From CAWIXB01 sp963839955 (GTDB lineage Bacteria > Actinomycetota > Actinomycetes > JACCUZ01), in NCBI GenBank assembly GCA_963839955.1, contig CAWIXB010000001.1, positions 2,232,001-2,296,000 of the forward strand: a DNA stretch of 64,000 nucleotides. Reading direction: 5' to 3'. Below the pieces are notes generated by a model. That model was not told where the DNA came from, did not search any database, and was given only the letters and a program-made list of their open reading frames with translations. Both the position numbers and the translations under genes were made by a program. Shown here in pieces: positions 48,278-57,300 of the stretch (position 1 is its first letter; every line of letters begins with the position of its first letter).

Positions 48278-51200
48278 TCATCCCCCAGCACTGCCGGGGC
48301 TGGAGTGCCACAGCTTGCGGGGCGGCTTGGCCGCCTCCTTGCGCGCCGCCGTCCGGGCATCGCGGGCGTCGTCGCCGGCCGGCTTGATGTCGGCGTAGGG
48401 CGACTGGCGGAACCCGCTCGCATGCACGAGCACCCGCCGCCGCGGCCCCATGCCGCCCGCGCCCGAGCCGCCGCCCTCGCGCGGCTCGTAGGTCTCGGCG
48501 CTCCTGCCCACCGGCGGGCGGGTCATGACCGGCCGTGAGGAGTGGCTCTCGGCGGCACCCTCGACGGCGAGCTCGGTGACCCCCGAAAGCGAGGGACAGT
48601 CCGGCGCGGCCATCTCGGCGGCCACCGCGTCGAGGCCGCCGGCCTGCCAGGCGGCGTGCAGCGCGGTCAGCTCCCAGCAGCCGGTGGCCCGCAGCGAGAC
48701 ACCCCGCGGACCGGTGCGCCGGACGTGGCCGCGGATGACGAGCAGCCACGAGTGGAACAGCGTGGCGGCGTAGGGACCCTGGGCGTCCTCGAAGAAGGTC
48801 GCGTCGACGGGACCGCGGGCGTCGTCGAGAGTGACGAAGATGACCCGGCGCCCGGAACGGATCGGTGGCGTCTGGGTGGCCACCTTGACCCCCGCGACCA
48901 GCACCTCGGCCTGGCTGCGCCGGCGGACCAGGTCGGGTGCCCGGGTGGCACCGAGCGCGGCGAGGAACGGCTCGTAGAAGTCGACGACGTGTCGGCTCGC
49001 GTCGAGGCCGAGCACGTCGAGCTCGGCCCGCACCCGCTCGGCACCGGTCATCTCCGGCAGTCCGCTCGGGATGACCGCGTCGGGGGCGTCGCCGAGGTCG
49101 AGCGCCAGCTGCATCGCCGGCTCCGGGGCGGGCGGGGCGGCCTGCGACTGCCGGGCGGCCAGCGCGCGCACGTCGCGCGGGTCGATCTGGTCGATCCGGG
49201 GTCGCTCGACGGTGGTGAGCGACTCACCGGACGCGGCCGCGACGGCGACCTCGGACTCCCGGTCGAGCCGGCGGCGGGAAAGGCCCCGGCCGCGGTGCAG
49301 CGCGCGGGTCCACCGGTCGAGCTCACCGACCTGCAGCAGCAGGTCGCGGCGGGTGAGCCGGTCGCGGCGGCGTACCGGCGCCCGGGAGGAGGTCGCGTTG
49401 ATCGCGTAGAGGGAGTCGAACGCGCCGGCGACCACCAGCCGCTCGACGACGGGGCGCGCCACCGCCGCGCGGTGCCAGAAGTCGGAGAGCGAGCCGTAGG
49501 GCCTGCCTGCCACGACCCGGGCCACCTCGGCGGCGGAGATGCCCTTGACGTCGTCGAGGGCGAGCCGGATGCCGTAGCCACGGCAGTCGGGCAGCCCGTC
49601 GTCGGGCGCCGGGCGGGGTGGAGCGTCCAGGATCTGCGGTGGCGGCTCGTCGAAGGGCGCGACCCGCTCGACGCGGTAGCTCGCGTCGGAGCGGTTGACG
49701 TCGAGGGCAAGGACCGCGATGCCGAACTGGCGGGCGTCGTCGAGGATGAGGCGCTTGGGATACATGCCCGGGTCGTGGGTGAGCACCCCGGCGAGGAACG
49801 CGGCCGTGTGGTGGGCCTTGAGCCACGCCGACTGGTAGGTGGGCAGCGCGAACGCCGCGGCGTGGGCCTTGCAGAACCCGAACGACGCGAACGCCTTGAG
49901 CACCCCCCACACCTTGTCGATGAGCGGCTTGTCGTAGCCGCGCTCGAACGCGCGGGGCCGCAGCCACACCTCCACCTCGGGCTGGGTCTCGGGGCTGCCG
50001 AGCGCGCGGCGCGCCTCGTCAGCCTGGGCGAGAGAGCAGCCGGTGAACGTCGCGATGATCTGCAGCACCTGCTCGTGGAACACGACGACCCCGGAGGTCT
50101 CCTCGAGGGCGTATCGCAGGCTTTCGTGGAGGTACTCGGGCTCGCTCCAGCCCTGCCGTGCCTTGAGGAACGGCGTGACCATGTCGCTCTTGACCGGGCC
50201 CGGCCGGAACAGCGAGATGTCGGTGATGAGGTCGCCGAACGTCTCGGGCGAGAACTTGCCGACCAGCTCGCGCTGGCCGGGCGACTCGATCTGGAACATG
50301 CCGAGTGTGCGGGTGGACTGGATCAGCGTGAACGTGGCCGGGTCGTCCAACGGCACCTGGCTCTGGTCGTCGAGGTCGATGGGCTCGCCCCCGTCGACCC
50401 GCACGACCTCCTCGACGGCGTAGGCCATGGCCGACTGCATGCGGATGCCGAGCACGTCGAGCTTGAGCAGGCCGAGCTCCTCGACGTCGTCCTTGTCGAA
50501 CTGGCTCATCGGGAAACCCAGCCAGCTCGCCTCGACCGGAGTGCGGTCGAGCAGCGTGGTGTCGGAGAGCAGGATCCCGCATGGGTGCAGCGCGACGTGG
50601 CGAGGCAACCCGTCGAGGTGCTCGACCAGCCGGAAGAGCAGGTCGAGCTGGCTCTCACCCATCCGCGACGCGCGCAGCTCGGGCAGCTCCTGGAGGGCGA
50701 GCCGCGCGTCGCGGGCCCGGATGTGGGGGAACGCCTTGGCGATGGCGTCGATCTCGCCGGGCGGCATGCCGAGGGCGGCACCGACGTCGCGGATGGCGTG
50801 GCGGACGCGGTAGGTGTCCATCATCGACACGCAGGCCACCCGGTCGCCGCCGAAGCGGGCGAGGATCTGCTCGTAGACCTCGGTACGCCGCGCCGACTCC
50901 ACGTCGATGTCGACGTCGGGCAGCGCCACCCGCAGCGGGGAGAGGAAGCGCGCCATGATCAGCCCGTGGCGGATCGGGTCGACGCCGGAGATGCCGAGCA
51001 GGTAGTTGACCAGACTGCCGGCGCCCGACCCGCGGGCCGCGACCCGCACCCCCATGTCCTTGATGAGGTCGACGACGTCGGCGACGGTGAGGAAGTAGGA
51101 CGGGAAACCGAGGTGCTCGATGACCCCGAGCTCCTCGTCGAGCCGGTCGCGGATCGTCGGGGTGGCCACCATGGCGCGGTTGCCCAGCCCCGCCTCACAC

Positions 51201-52255
51201 CGCTCGCGCAGCATCGCCTGTGCCGCCGCGATCGGGTCACCGGAGGATGCGCGACCCGGGCCACCGAGCACCTCGAGATCGGGAAAGTGGATCTCGCCGA
51301 TGCCCAGGTCGGCGCGCGGGTCCATCGCGCAGCGGTCGGCCACTCTCCGGGTGCGGGCGGTCAGCGCCCGCGCCGCACCCGGACCGAGCCCGGCCGCGCG
51401 GGTGACCTCGTCGGCGACCTGGGCCATCTCCTTGCCCGACTTGAGGTAGCCCTCGGCGTTGACCCGGTCGACGTGGCGGACGTCGAGGGCGACCAGCCGG
51501 CGTGACGCGTCGAGGATGTCGGCGGTAGGTGCGCCGGAGCGTTCGGCGTAGCGGACCGCGTTGGTGAGCACTGGCGTGAGACCTTCCTCGCTCGCCAGGC
51601 CGAGCATCCGCGCCGCGCGCACCCCGTCGTCGGGCCCTCGGTGGGAGACGACCTCGAGCAGCAGGTCGTCGTGGGGCACGACGTCACGCCACCGGGCGAG
51701 CACCTTCCGGGCCAGGTCGGGGCGGCGGGTGGTCAGCGCACGACCGACCTCGGAGGACAGGCCGAGCAGCACGAGAAGGGCTCCCCCGGCGTCGACGGCC
51801 GCCGCGACGTGCTCGGCGACCAGGTCGACGGTGGTGACCGGCTTGCCGCGCTCCCCCCGCAGATGGGTGGCCGACACCAGCCTGGCAAGTGCCGCCCAGC
51901 CCGCCTTGCCCTGGGCGAGCAGGGTGACCCGGGGGTGACGCGGGTCGACCGACGCGCCGCCACGCGCCGGGGTACGCCGGGTGCCGCCGGGTCCCCCGGA
52001 TCGCAGCGAGGGGTGCACCCGGGTGAGCAGCCCGCTGGCCTCGACGGCGAGGTCGACGCCGAGGACCGGCCGGATGCCGGCCGACTGGGCGGCGCGGACG
52101 AACTTGACCATGCCGTAGACGCCGTCGCGGTCGGTCAGCGCGAGGGTGTCCATGTCGTGGTCGACGGCCCGCTGGACGAGGGCGTGGGGGTGGGACGCAC
52201 CGTGGCGCAGCGAGTAGCCGGAGGCGACGTGGAGGTGGACGAAGGGGTCGGGCAT
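48278..52255 (-). CDS. dnaE2: Error-prone DNA polymerase DnaE2 (ImuC)
   Basis: A 1325-residue C-family polymerase for damage-induced translesion synthesis. The N-terminal PHP domain (about 1-200) starts FVHLHVASGYSLRHGASHPH. The palm carries the catalytic aspartates in LPDVDIDVE (D449, D451). Further conserved blocks are RGSGAGSLVNYLLGISGVDP, RPGPVKSDMVTPFLKARQG and AFCKAHAAAFALPTYQSAWL-type sequence (FGFCKAHAAAFALPTYQSAW). An OB-fold follows, and the end LWHSSPGSAGG is typical of DnaE2. No imuA or imuB gene is adjacent. It is preceded by the HEPN and DUF6504 genes and a LexA site. Confidence 0.93.
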   Translation of the reverse strand: MPDPFVHLHVASGYSLRHGASHPHALVQRAVDHDMDTLALTDRDGVYGMVKFVRAAQSAGIRPVLGVDLAVEASGLLTRVHPSLRSGGPGGTRRTPARGGASVDPRHPRVTLLAQGKAGWAALARLVSATHLRGERGKPVTTVDLVAEHVAAAVDAGGALLVLLGLSSEVGRALTTRRPDLARKVLARWRDVVPHDDLLLEVVSHRGPDDGVRAARMLGLASEEGLTPVLTNAVRYAERSGAPTADILDASRRLVALDVRHVDRVNAEGYLKSGKEMAQVADEVTRAAGLGPGAARALTARTRRVADRCAMDPRADLGIGEIHFPDLEVLGGPGRASSGDPIAAAQAMLRERCEAGLGNRAMVATPTIRDRLDEELGVIEHLGFPSYFLTVADVVDLIKDMGVRVAARGSGAGSLVNYLLGISGVDPIRHGLIMARFLSPLRVALPDVDIDVESARRTEVYEQILARFGGDRVACVSMMDTYRVRHAIRDVGAALGMPPGEIDAIAKAFPHIRARDARLALQELPELRASRMGESQLDLLFRLVEHLDGLPRHVALHPCGILLSDTTLLDRTPVEASWLGFPMSQFDKDDVEELGLLKLDVLGIRMQSAMAYAVEEVVRVDGGEPIDLDDQSQVPLDDPATFTLIQSTRTLGMFQIESPGQRELVGKFSPETFGDLITDISLFRPGPVKSDMVTPFLKARQGWSEPEYLHESLRYALEETSGVVVFHEQVLQIIATFTGCSLAQADEARRALGSPETQPEVEVWLRPRAFERGYDKPLIDKVWGVLKAFASFGFCKAHAAAFALPTYQSAWLKAHHTAAFLAGVLTHDPGMYPKRLILDDARQFGIAVLALDVNRSDASYRVERVAPFDEPPPQILDAPPRPAPDDGLPDCRGYGIRLALDDVKGISAAEVARVVAGRPYGSLSDFWHRAAVARPVVERLVVAGAFDSLYAINATSSRAPVRRRDRLTRRDLLLQVGELDRWTRALHRGRGLSRRRLDRESEVAVAAASGESLTTVERPRIDQIDPRDVRALAARQSQAAPPAPEPAMQLALDLGDAPDAVIPSGLPEMTGAERVRAELDVLGLDASRHVVDFYEPFLAALGATRAPDLVRRRSQAEVLVAGVKVATQTPPIRSGRRVIFVTLDDARGPVDATFFEDAQGPYAATLFHSWLLVIRGHVRRTGPRGVSLRATGCWELTALHAAWQAGGLDAVAAEMAAPDCPSLSGVTELAVEGAAESHSSRPVMTRPPVGRSAETYEPREGGGSGAGGMGPRRRVLVHASGFRQSPYADIKPAGDDARDARTAARKEAAKPPRKLWHSSPGSAGG

Positions 52256-52286
52256 CAGAGGGACGACGTCGGCACTCGGTGGTGAC

Positions 52287-52760
52287 TCAGCTGGCCCGGT
52301 CGGCGACGGCCACCGGCACGGACATCCCGGCGAGGTGCGGGATCACCGGCTGGTGGGTGAGCCCCAGCGTGGTCTCGACCACCGCCAGGAACGTCTGGGT
52401 GTCGCGCAGCAGGTCGTCGGCCTCGCGAGCACTCACCGCCCGGGACAGGCCGGCTTCGGCGGCGGCCCGCTTGCCGGCGCCGGCGGCGAAGAACGCGGCC
52501 CACTCGGTGAGCTCGGGGGCGACCTTGGGCAGCAGCACCCACACGTTGCGGGGCCGCTTGGTCAGCGCCGGACGGGTCCGCACCGCCAGCACCGCGGCCG
52601 CGGTGCGCAACGCGCCGAGATGGGCCGCGGCGTAGCGCTCGGCCGGCACGGTCGTCGCCATCGCCTCACCGACGTCACGACGGGCGGTGGCGAGCAGGTC
52701 GAGGGCCGCCGGGACCACCGGCGGCCGTCGCACGATCGGATGGGACACGGTCACAGCCAT
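52287..52760 (-). CDS. SAV_6107-type HEPN domain protein
   Basis: A 157-residue all-helical protein with ERYAAAHLGALRTAAAVLAV, which includes an R-x4-H motif (R42, H47) like that of HEPN ribonucleases. Further helices are VAPELTEWAAFFAAGAGKRA and SAREADDLLRDTQTFLAVVE. Members of this family in actinobacteria are typically encoded beside a DnaE-type polymerase. The ATG at 52760 follows GAGGAAG. It lies seven bases after the DUF6504 stop and 31 bases before dnaE2. An RNase or nucleotidyl-group role is possible, but the R-x4-H sits in the first helix, not the usual last one. Confidence 0.8.
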   Translation of the reverse strand: MAVTVSHPIVRRPPVVPAALDLLATARRDVGEAMATTVPAERYAAAHLGALRTAAAVLAVRTRPALTKRPRNVWVLLPKVAPELTEWAAFFAAGAGKRAAAEAGLSRAVSAREADDLLRDTQTFLAVVETTLGLTHQPVIPHLAGMSVPVAVADRAS

Positions 52761-52767
52761 CACTTCC

Positions 52768-53103
52768 TCAGTCCATCGTCCGCAGCAGGGTCCAGCCGGT
52801 GTCGGCCGTCTCGGCCCAGTCGAAGCACAGGTCATAGACCCCGATGCCGTGCACCCGGCCGGCGCTGGCCTCCACCCGCCACACCTCGCGCTCGGCCGCG
52901 AGCGCCAGAGAGTTGCTGCCGGACCCGGCGGTGGTGGCGAGTGCAAGCGCCGACGACCCGCTGGCCGCCTGCCACCACGCACCGGTCTCCACCCAGTGGG
53001 CCAGCACGCCCTGGACGACGTAGAGCCGGCCGCGCCACAGGAACTCGCTCGGGTCCTCGTCGCGGCGCCGCACCTCGACCTGGTCGCCGTAGCGTCGGGT
53101 CAT
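52768..53103 (-). CDS. DUF6504 family protein
   Basis: A 111-residue protein starting MTRRYGDQVEVRRRDEDPSE, then FLWRGRLYVVQGVLAHWVET. The C-terminal half has REVWRVEASAGRVHGIGVYD. It is a beta-rich small domain seen in actinobacteria near dnaE2 and Y-family polymerases. It is the first gene of the LexA-controlled operon here. The function is unknown; a role in the translesion complex is suggested only by context. Confidence 0.8.
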   Translation of the reverse strand: MTRRYGDQVEVRRRDEDPSEFLWRGRLYVVQGVLAHWVETGAWWQAASGSSALALATTAGSGSNSLALAAEREVWRVEASAGRVHGIGVYDLCFDWAETADTGWTLLRTMD

Positions 53104-53115
53104 CCCTGCACCACC

Positions 53116-53213
53116 TTCTGCCTCGTCTGCCTCGTCTGCCTACGTCTGTCTCGGTCTGTCTCGGTCGCCTCATCGGCCTCGTCGGCCTACGTCTGCCTAC
53201 GTCGGCTTCGTCG
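53116..53213 (-). repeat. Degenerate 9-10-bp tandem repeat in the leader of the dnaE2 operon
   Basis: On the minus strand about ten units of the type GACGTAGGCA or GACGAGGCA lie directly upstream of the DUF6504 ATG, between it and the LexA palindromes. The transcript would be purine-rich and unstructured. No conserved reading frame is evident. Confidence 0.7.
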
Positions 53214-53328
53214 CCGCTGCCGATCGGGCGGGTCCCGCCCAGGGACCACAGGGGTCGAGGTCCGGGGCCCCCGGGCGGGACTGCGCCACTTCCGGCGGCC
53301 AGTGCCGCGAGCCCTAGACGCCGGATGT

Positions 53329-53344
53329 TCGAACATGTGTTCGA
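53329..53344. promoter_or_regulatory. LexA (SOS) box
   Basis: TCGAACATGTGTTCGA is a perfect palindrome with the actinobacterial SOS core GAAC-N4-GTTC. It is embedded in GTTCGAACATGTGTTCGAAC (53327-53346), where the eight-base palindrome GTTCGAAC flanks ATGT on both sides. It lies 226 bases upstream of the DUF6504-HEPN-dnaE2 operon and about 230 bases upstream of the divergent ybaK gene. Control of dnaE2 is the likely role. Confidence 0.9.
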
Positions 53345-53395
53345 ACATGTGAAGAGTAAACCTCCCCACCGACAGGACCGTCAAGGGCTGGCCGG

Positions 53396-53455
53396 CCCGG
53401 CGTACCTCGGCTGCCCGGCCCGGCGTACCTCGGCTGCCCGGCCCGGCGTACCTCA
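53396..53455. repeat. 23-bp tandem repeat leading into family A copy 3
   Basis: About 2.6 units of a 23-mer beginning CCCGGCGTACCTCGGCTGCC. The last unit runs into CGTACCTCAACAG, the first arm of the 85-bp element. Confidence 0.85.
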
Positions 53456-53535
53456 ACAGTCGAGGCAGTCCCTCAAGAGGCCGCCAGGCCTGTTGAGGCA
53501 CTGCTGCGCCTACCTAACGTGGTCGACTCCGCGGG
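53451..53535 (+). repeat. 85-bp dispersed element (family A, copy 3)
   Basis: A full-length copy: first arm CCTCAACAG at 53451, stem CCTCAAGAGG (53471-53480) with CCTGTTGAGG (53489-53498), and tail TACCTAACGTGGTCGACTCC at 53511-53530. It is immediately upstream of ybaK. Confidence 0.85.
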
Positions 53536-53575
53536 GCTGCCGGGCTGCCGGGTTGGCTTCGCTAGCGTTCGCGGC

Positions 53576-54061
53576 ATGCCGAACGATCCGTCAGTCCCGG
53601 TGGGCGTCGTCCGGGTCCGCAGCGTCCTCGCCGAGCTCGGCGCCGCGGGCGACGTCCGTACCCTCGACGACTCCGCGCGCACGGCCGCGGCCGCCGCTGC
53701 GGCGCTCGGCGTCGACACCGGCGCGATCGCCAACTCGCTGGTCTTCGCCGCCGACGACGCGCCGCTGCTCGTCCTGGCCTCCGGCGCGCACCGGGTCGAC
53801 ACCGCGAAGGTGGCCGCGCTCGTCGGCGCGACGCGGGTCGAACGGGCCACCCCCGACTTCGTCCGCGCCCACACCGGGTTCGCGATCGGCGGGGTCGCGC
53901 CGGTCGGCCACCCCGCGCCGCTGCCGACTCTCGTCGACACCGCACTGGCGTCCTACGACGAGGTCTGGGCGGCGGGCGGGCACCCGCACACCGTCTTCCC
54001 CACGACGTACGACGAGCTGCTCCGCCTCACCAGCGGCACCGCCGCCGACGTCGGCGAGTAG
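53576..54061 (+). CDS. YbaK/EbsC-type aminoacyl-tRNA deacylase
   Basis: A 161-residue trans-editing-domain protein starting MPNDPSVPVGVVRVRSVLAE. Conserved features are the catalytic-type Lys in TAKVAAL, GFAIGGVAPVGHPAPLPTLV (the family GxxxGGVxPxGH motif) and GGHPHTVFPTTYDELLRLTS near the end. Such proteins hydrolyse mischarged tRNA, often Cys- or Ala-tRNA-Pro. The last codons and the stop are part of a sequence repeated twice more downstream. Confidence 0.9.
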   Translation: MPNDPSVPVGVVRVRSVLAELGAAGDVRTLDDSARTAAAAAAALGVDTGAIANSLVFAADDAPLLVLASGAHRVDTAKVAALVGATRVERATPDFVRAHTGFAIGGVAPVGHPAPLPTLVDTALASYDEVWAAGGHPHTVFPTTYDELLRLTSGTAADVGE

Positions 54062-54103
54062 TCCGCCGCCCCGGCACCGCCGCCGACGTCGGCGAGTAGT
54101 CCG
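54034..54103. repeat. 38-bp-period duplication of the ybaK 3' end
   Basis: A 32-base block starting CGGCACCGCCGCCGACGTCG, including the ybaK stop codon, begins at 54034 and again at 54072. The second copy keeps the codons and stop although it is outside the gene. Confidence 0.8.
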
Positions 54104-54112
54104 GACGCGCCG

Positions 54113-54157
54113 CCGCCGTACCTCAAGCCGCCGTACCTCAAGCCGCCGTACCTCAAC
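54113..54157. repeat. 15-bp tandem repeat leading into family A copy 4
   Basis: Three units of CCGCCGTACCTCAAG, the last ending CAAC and merging with the first arm of the 85-bp element. It is analogous to the 23-bp repeat before copy 3. Confidence 0.85.
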
Positions 54158-54235
54158 AGGCGAGGCACTCCCTCAACAGGTCTGCAGGCCTGTTGAGGCA
54201 CTGCTGCGCCTACCTAACGTGGTCGACTCGGCAGG
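54151..54235 (+). repeat. 85-bp dispersed element (family A, copy 4)
   Basis: The best-conserved copy: first arm CCTCAACAGG (54151-54160), perfect stem CCTCAACAGG (54171-54180) with CCTGTTGAGG (54189-54198) and tail TACCTAACGTGGTCGACTCG (54211-54230). Confidence 0.88.
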
Positions 54236-54268
54236 CGGGGGGCGAGACGTCGGCGAGTAGTCCGGACG

Positions 54269-54308
54269 CACGAGGCCCCGCCGGGACGTGTCCCGGCGGG
54301 GCCTCGTG
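54269..54308. terminator. Strong terminator hairpin
   Basis: CACGAGGCCCCGCCGGGAC (from 54269) and GTCCCGGCGGGGCCTCGTG (to 54308) form a perfect 19-bp stem with a two-base loop, 14 bases after the end of the S8 protease gene on the minus strand. Confidence 0.85.
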
Positions 54309-54322
54309 TCAGACGGACAGCG

Positions 54323-57300
54323 TTACTGCACCTGCTGCACCACCACGTCACTCGAGCCGACGAGGACGTTCGCGTCGGTCCGGACCTGCACGCCGCCGAG
54401 CAGGACCCGGCCGGCGGCGGGCGCCGCGTTCGCGATCACCGTGCCCGGCACGGTCCACGTTGCACCGGCAGGGCGCAACGCGTTGCTGTCGGTCACCGAA
54501 ACCGACCCGAAGGCCGAGTTGACGAACACGTCGACGTAGTCGTACGTCGTCGTGCCGGCCGGCACGGCGAAGCCGTCGACGAGGACCGACCAGGCCCCGG
54601 CCGCCGGGCTTGCGATGGTCACCGACTCCTCGCTGTCGCCGTCGGCCGACTGGCCGGCGAGAGTGCACCCCGCAAGCGTCTCGGGGTTCGCGCCCGACGC
54701 GGTGCAGTTATAGACGAACAGGTCGAGGTCGGCTGCTGTGTCACTGGTGTTGCCGATGGTGGCCCGCAGCGACGACGAGCCCGCCGTGACCTGCAACGGG
54801 TGGGTCTTCTGCGCCAGGTTGGCGATCGACTCCTGGCCCCGCTTGGCCGAGCCGAGGGAGCCACCGCCGACCGCACGGCCGGTGAAGGCGCCGAACTTGT
54901 TGGTCAGCGTGTAGCTGCGCGACACCGGCACACCGGCAGTTGCCGAGGCGATCACGTCCGGGTTGGGCGAGATCGTCGCGCCGAGGATCGACGCGGTCAG
55001 CGAGAAGGGCGCCTCGAGGGTGTCCGACGTGCGACGTGCCTCGACGACCACCTCCCACACACCGGCCAGCGGGTTGGTCACGGTGCGGCTCTGCGCCTGG
55101 CCGACGTTGCAGGTCGCGGCGGACGAGGGCGTGCACGCAGGCGGGTTGTAGTAGTTCGGGGTCGAGTTGACATCGATGCCGACGCCGTACGGGTGGAACC
55201 GCAGGAAGCGGATCTGGCCCGCGCCGGGAGTGGTTCCGCCGCCCTGGATGTCGACCTTGAACGCCGGGGTACCTGCGGGGACGGCGTAGAAGAAGCTCTT
55301 CGCCTGGTTGCGCGCGATCGTCCCTGACTTGGTGACGGCAAAGTTGTTCGCGACCGAGAACTGGTCGGCGGCGACGACGGTGTTCATCGTCTGGTAGTCG
55401 ACTCCGCGGGTCTTCGGGTCGTCGAGGTTCAGGATCGCGGAGTGGATGCCGGAGGTCGCAGGGGTGACCGATACCGGCAGCTTCACCGCCGTGCCCCTCG
55501 GCAGCGAGATCGTCGTAGCGGAACTGAACGTCCCGTCGTTCCCGACCCACGAGAGGTTGTAGGTCGCCTTCGAGCCGCCCGAGGTGCGCGTGAACGTGTA
55601 CTCCCGCGTGTAGGAGTCACCGGCCTTGACGCCCTCGCGGTCGTAGATGCCCTGACCCTGGCCCGGCGTCGCGAGGAAGCCGGACAGAACCGTGTTGACC
55701 GGCACCGACGACGTGATCGTGTCGTCCTTCTTGACGCCGGCCTTGAGCATGTTCCACGCGGCCGGCACGTCGATGAGCCCGTTGCCCTGCGCGTGGGCGC
55801 CGTAGTTGCCGATGAAGCGGGCGGTCGAGTTGAACACCTTGCGCAGCCGCTCGGGTTCGACATCGACGCGGGACTGCTTGGCGGCGGACAGGAGCGCCGC
55901 AGCGGCACCGGCAGCCTGCGGGGAGGCCATCGACGTGCCGTTGAACATCGCGTAGCCCACCGGGCAGTTGTGCGGCAGGCAGGCGCCGGCGGGCGACTGC
56001 CAGGTCGGCACCGTCGAGACAGCGGAGCCGGGCGCGATGATCTGCGGCTTGAAGCCGCCGTCCTCACGCGGGCCACGCGAGGAGAACGGGTGCATGTTGT
56101 CGTTCTGCACCGTGGACGAGCCGTAGTTGCTCTTCCAGGTCTCGTTGGTGATGTACGAGCCGACGCTCATGACCTTGGTCGCGACCGATGGGTCACCGAT
56201 GGTGTTCAGGCCCGCGCCGCTGTTGCCCGCGGAGATGAACATCTGGACCTTGTACTGGTCGATGAGTCGGTCGTAGAGAACCGCGCGCGTGTTGTTGCCG
56301 TCGTTGAGGGCAGGCAGACCGCCGATCGACATGTTGATGACGTCGACGTTCTGCTGCGCGACGTAGATCATGCCTTCGACCAGCGCGTGTGCTGTGCACC
56401 CGGCGACGAAGAGGCAGACGCGCACCGACTTGATCTTGGCGCCGGGGGCGGCGCCGGTCATCGCGCCACCGAACATCTTGTTGGCGGCGGTGATGCCGGC
56501 GACGTGCGAGCCGTGCGCGCCGGACACGATGCCGATGTTGACGGCGTTGTTGGCCTTGTCGGGCTGCACGACGAACGGCATGGACTCGACGATGGCGGTG
56601 CCAGGATTGTCGGTGCCGAAGGCCCCGACGTCGAAGTTCGTCCTGTAGTCCGACATTGCCTTGTCGTCGGAGAAGTTCTTGTTCTGGTTGGCGTCGACGC
56701 GGACCGTGTTGCTCGTTGTGTCCCAGAGGACGGCGAACGTGCCGACGCTGCCGGCCGGGTTGCCATCGCGGTTGACGTCGTTGCCGACCTCACCGCCCAG
56801 GTTGGGGGCACGCTCGTTGAAGAGGCCGACCCTGTACGCGCCGGCTGGCGCGGAGTACGTCGCACCCTTGAACGTGAAGGTCGGGCCGCTCACCTGGTCG
56901 TCCATGTAGACCCAGGTGGGGTCCCCGTCGAGGTTGTTTCCGGCCGCATCACGCGCCGGGTCGGTATAGGTGACCCAGTCGGTCACCTTGCGCTCGCCCG
57001 TGGTGGTCGTCTGCAGGGCGGAGTTGCCCAGGTCGACGCCCGAGTCGAGGATGCCGATGGTGGTGCCGCGACCGTCGAACTTGGGGTTGGCCTGCTGGAA
57101 CTGCGCGGCCTTGGTGTCGGCGATGGGCATGTAGGGGTTGGACTGCGGCGTCGCCGCGCCCGGCGCCGGGTAGGGCGTGGGGTCGACCGTGCCGTTGCCT
57201 CCGGTCTCGCCGCCGGGACGCGGGTCCTCGAGCGGGATGACCTCATCGAGGTCGGCGGCGGTGAGCCCGTCGACCTTGGCGGCCTTCTCGACCTTGCTGA

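Larger units (their letters stand above)
54085..54269. repeat. Perfect 24-bp direct repeat flanking family A copy 4
   Basis: The 24-mer GACGTCGGCGAGTAGTCCGG plus ACGC is at 54085-54108 and again at 54246-54269. Between them lie the 15-bp tandem repeat and a complete 85-bp element. A shorter, 19-base match is at the real ybaK end (54047-54065). Confidence 0.85.

Noticed and set aside
48278..48320. Hairpin-like repeat at the dnaE2 end
   Set aside because: The sequence is explained by the conserved LWHSSPGSAGG C-terminus and its resemblance to family B is weak.
48542..51505. Very long plus-strand open frame (987 codons) opposite dnaE2
   Set aside because: It is the antisense of conserved DnaE2 codons, low in sequence complexity and without any family motif; high GC removes stop codons on the opposite strand.
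53116..53213. CRISPR array
   Set aside because: Units of 9-10 bp are adjacent without spacers and no cas genes are near.
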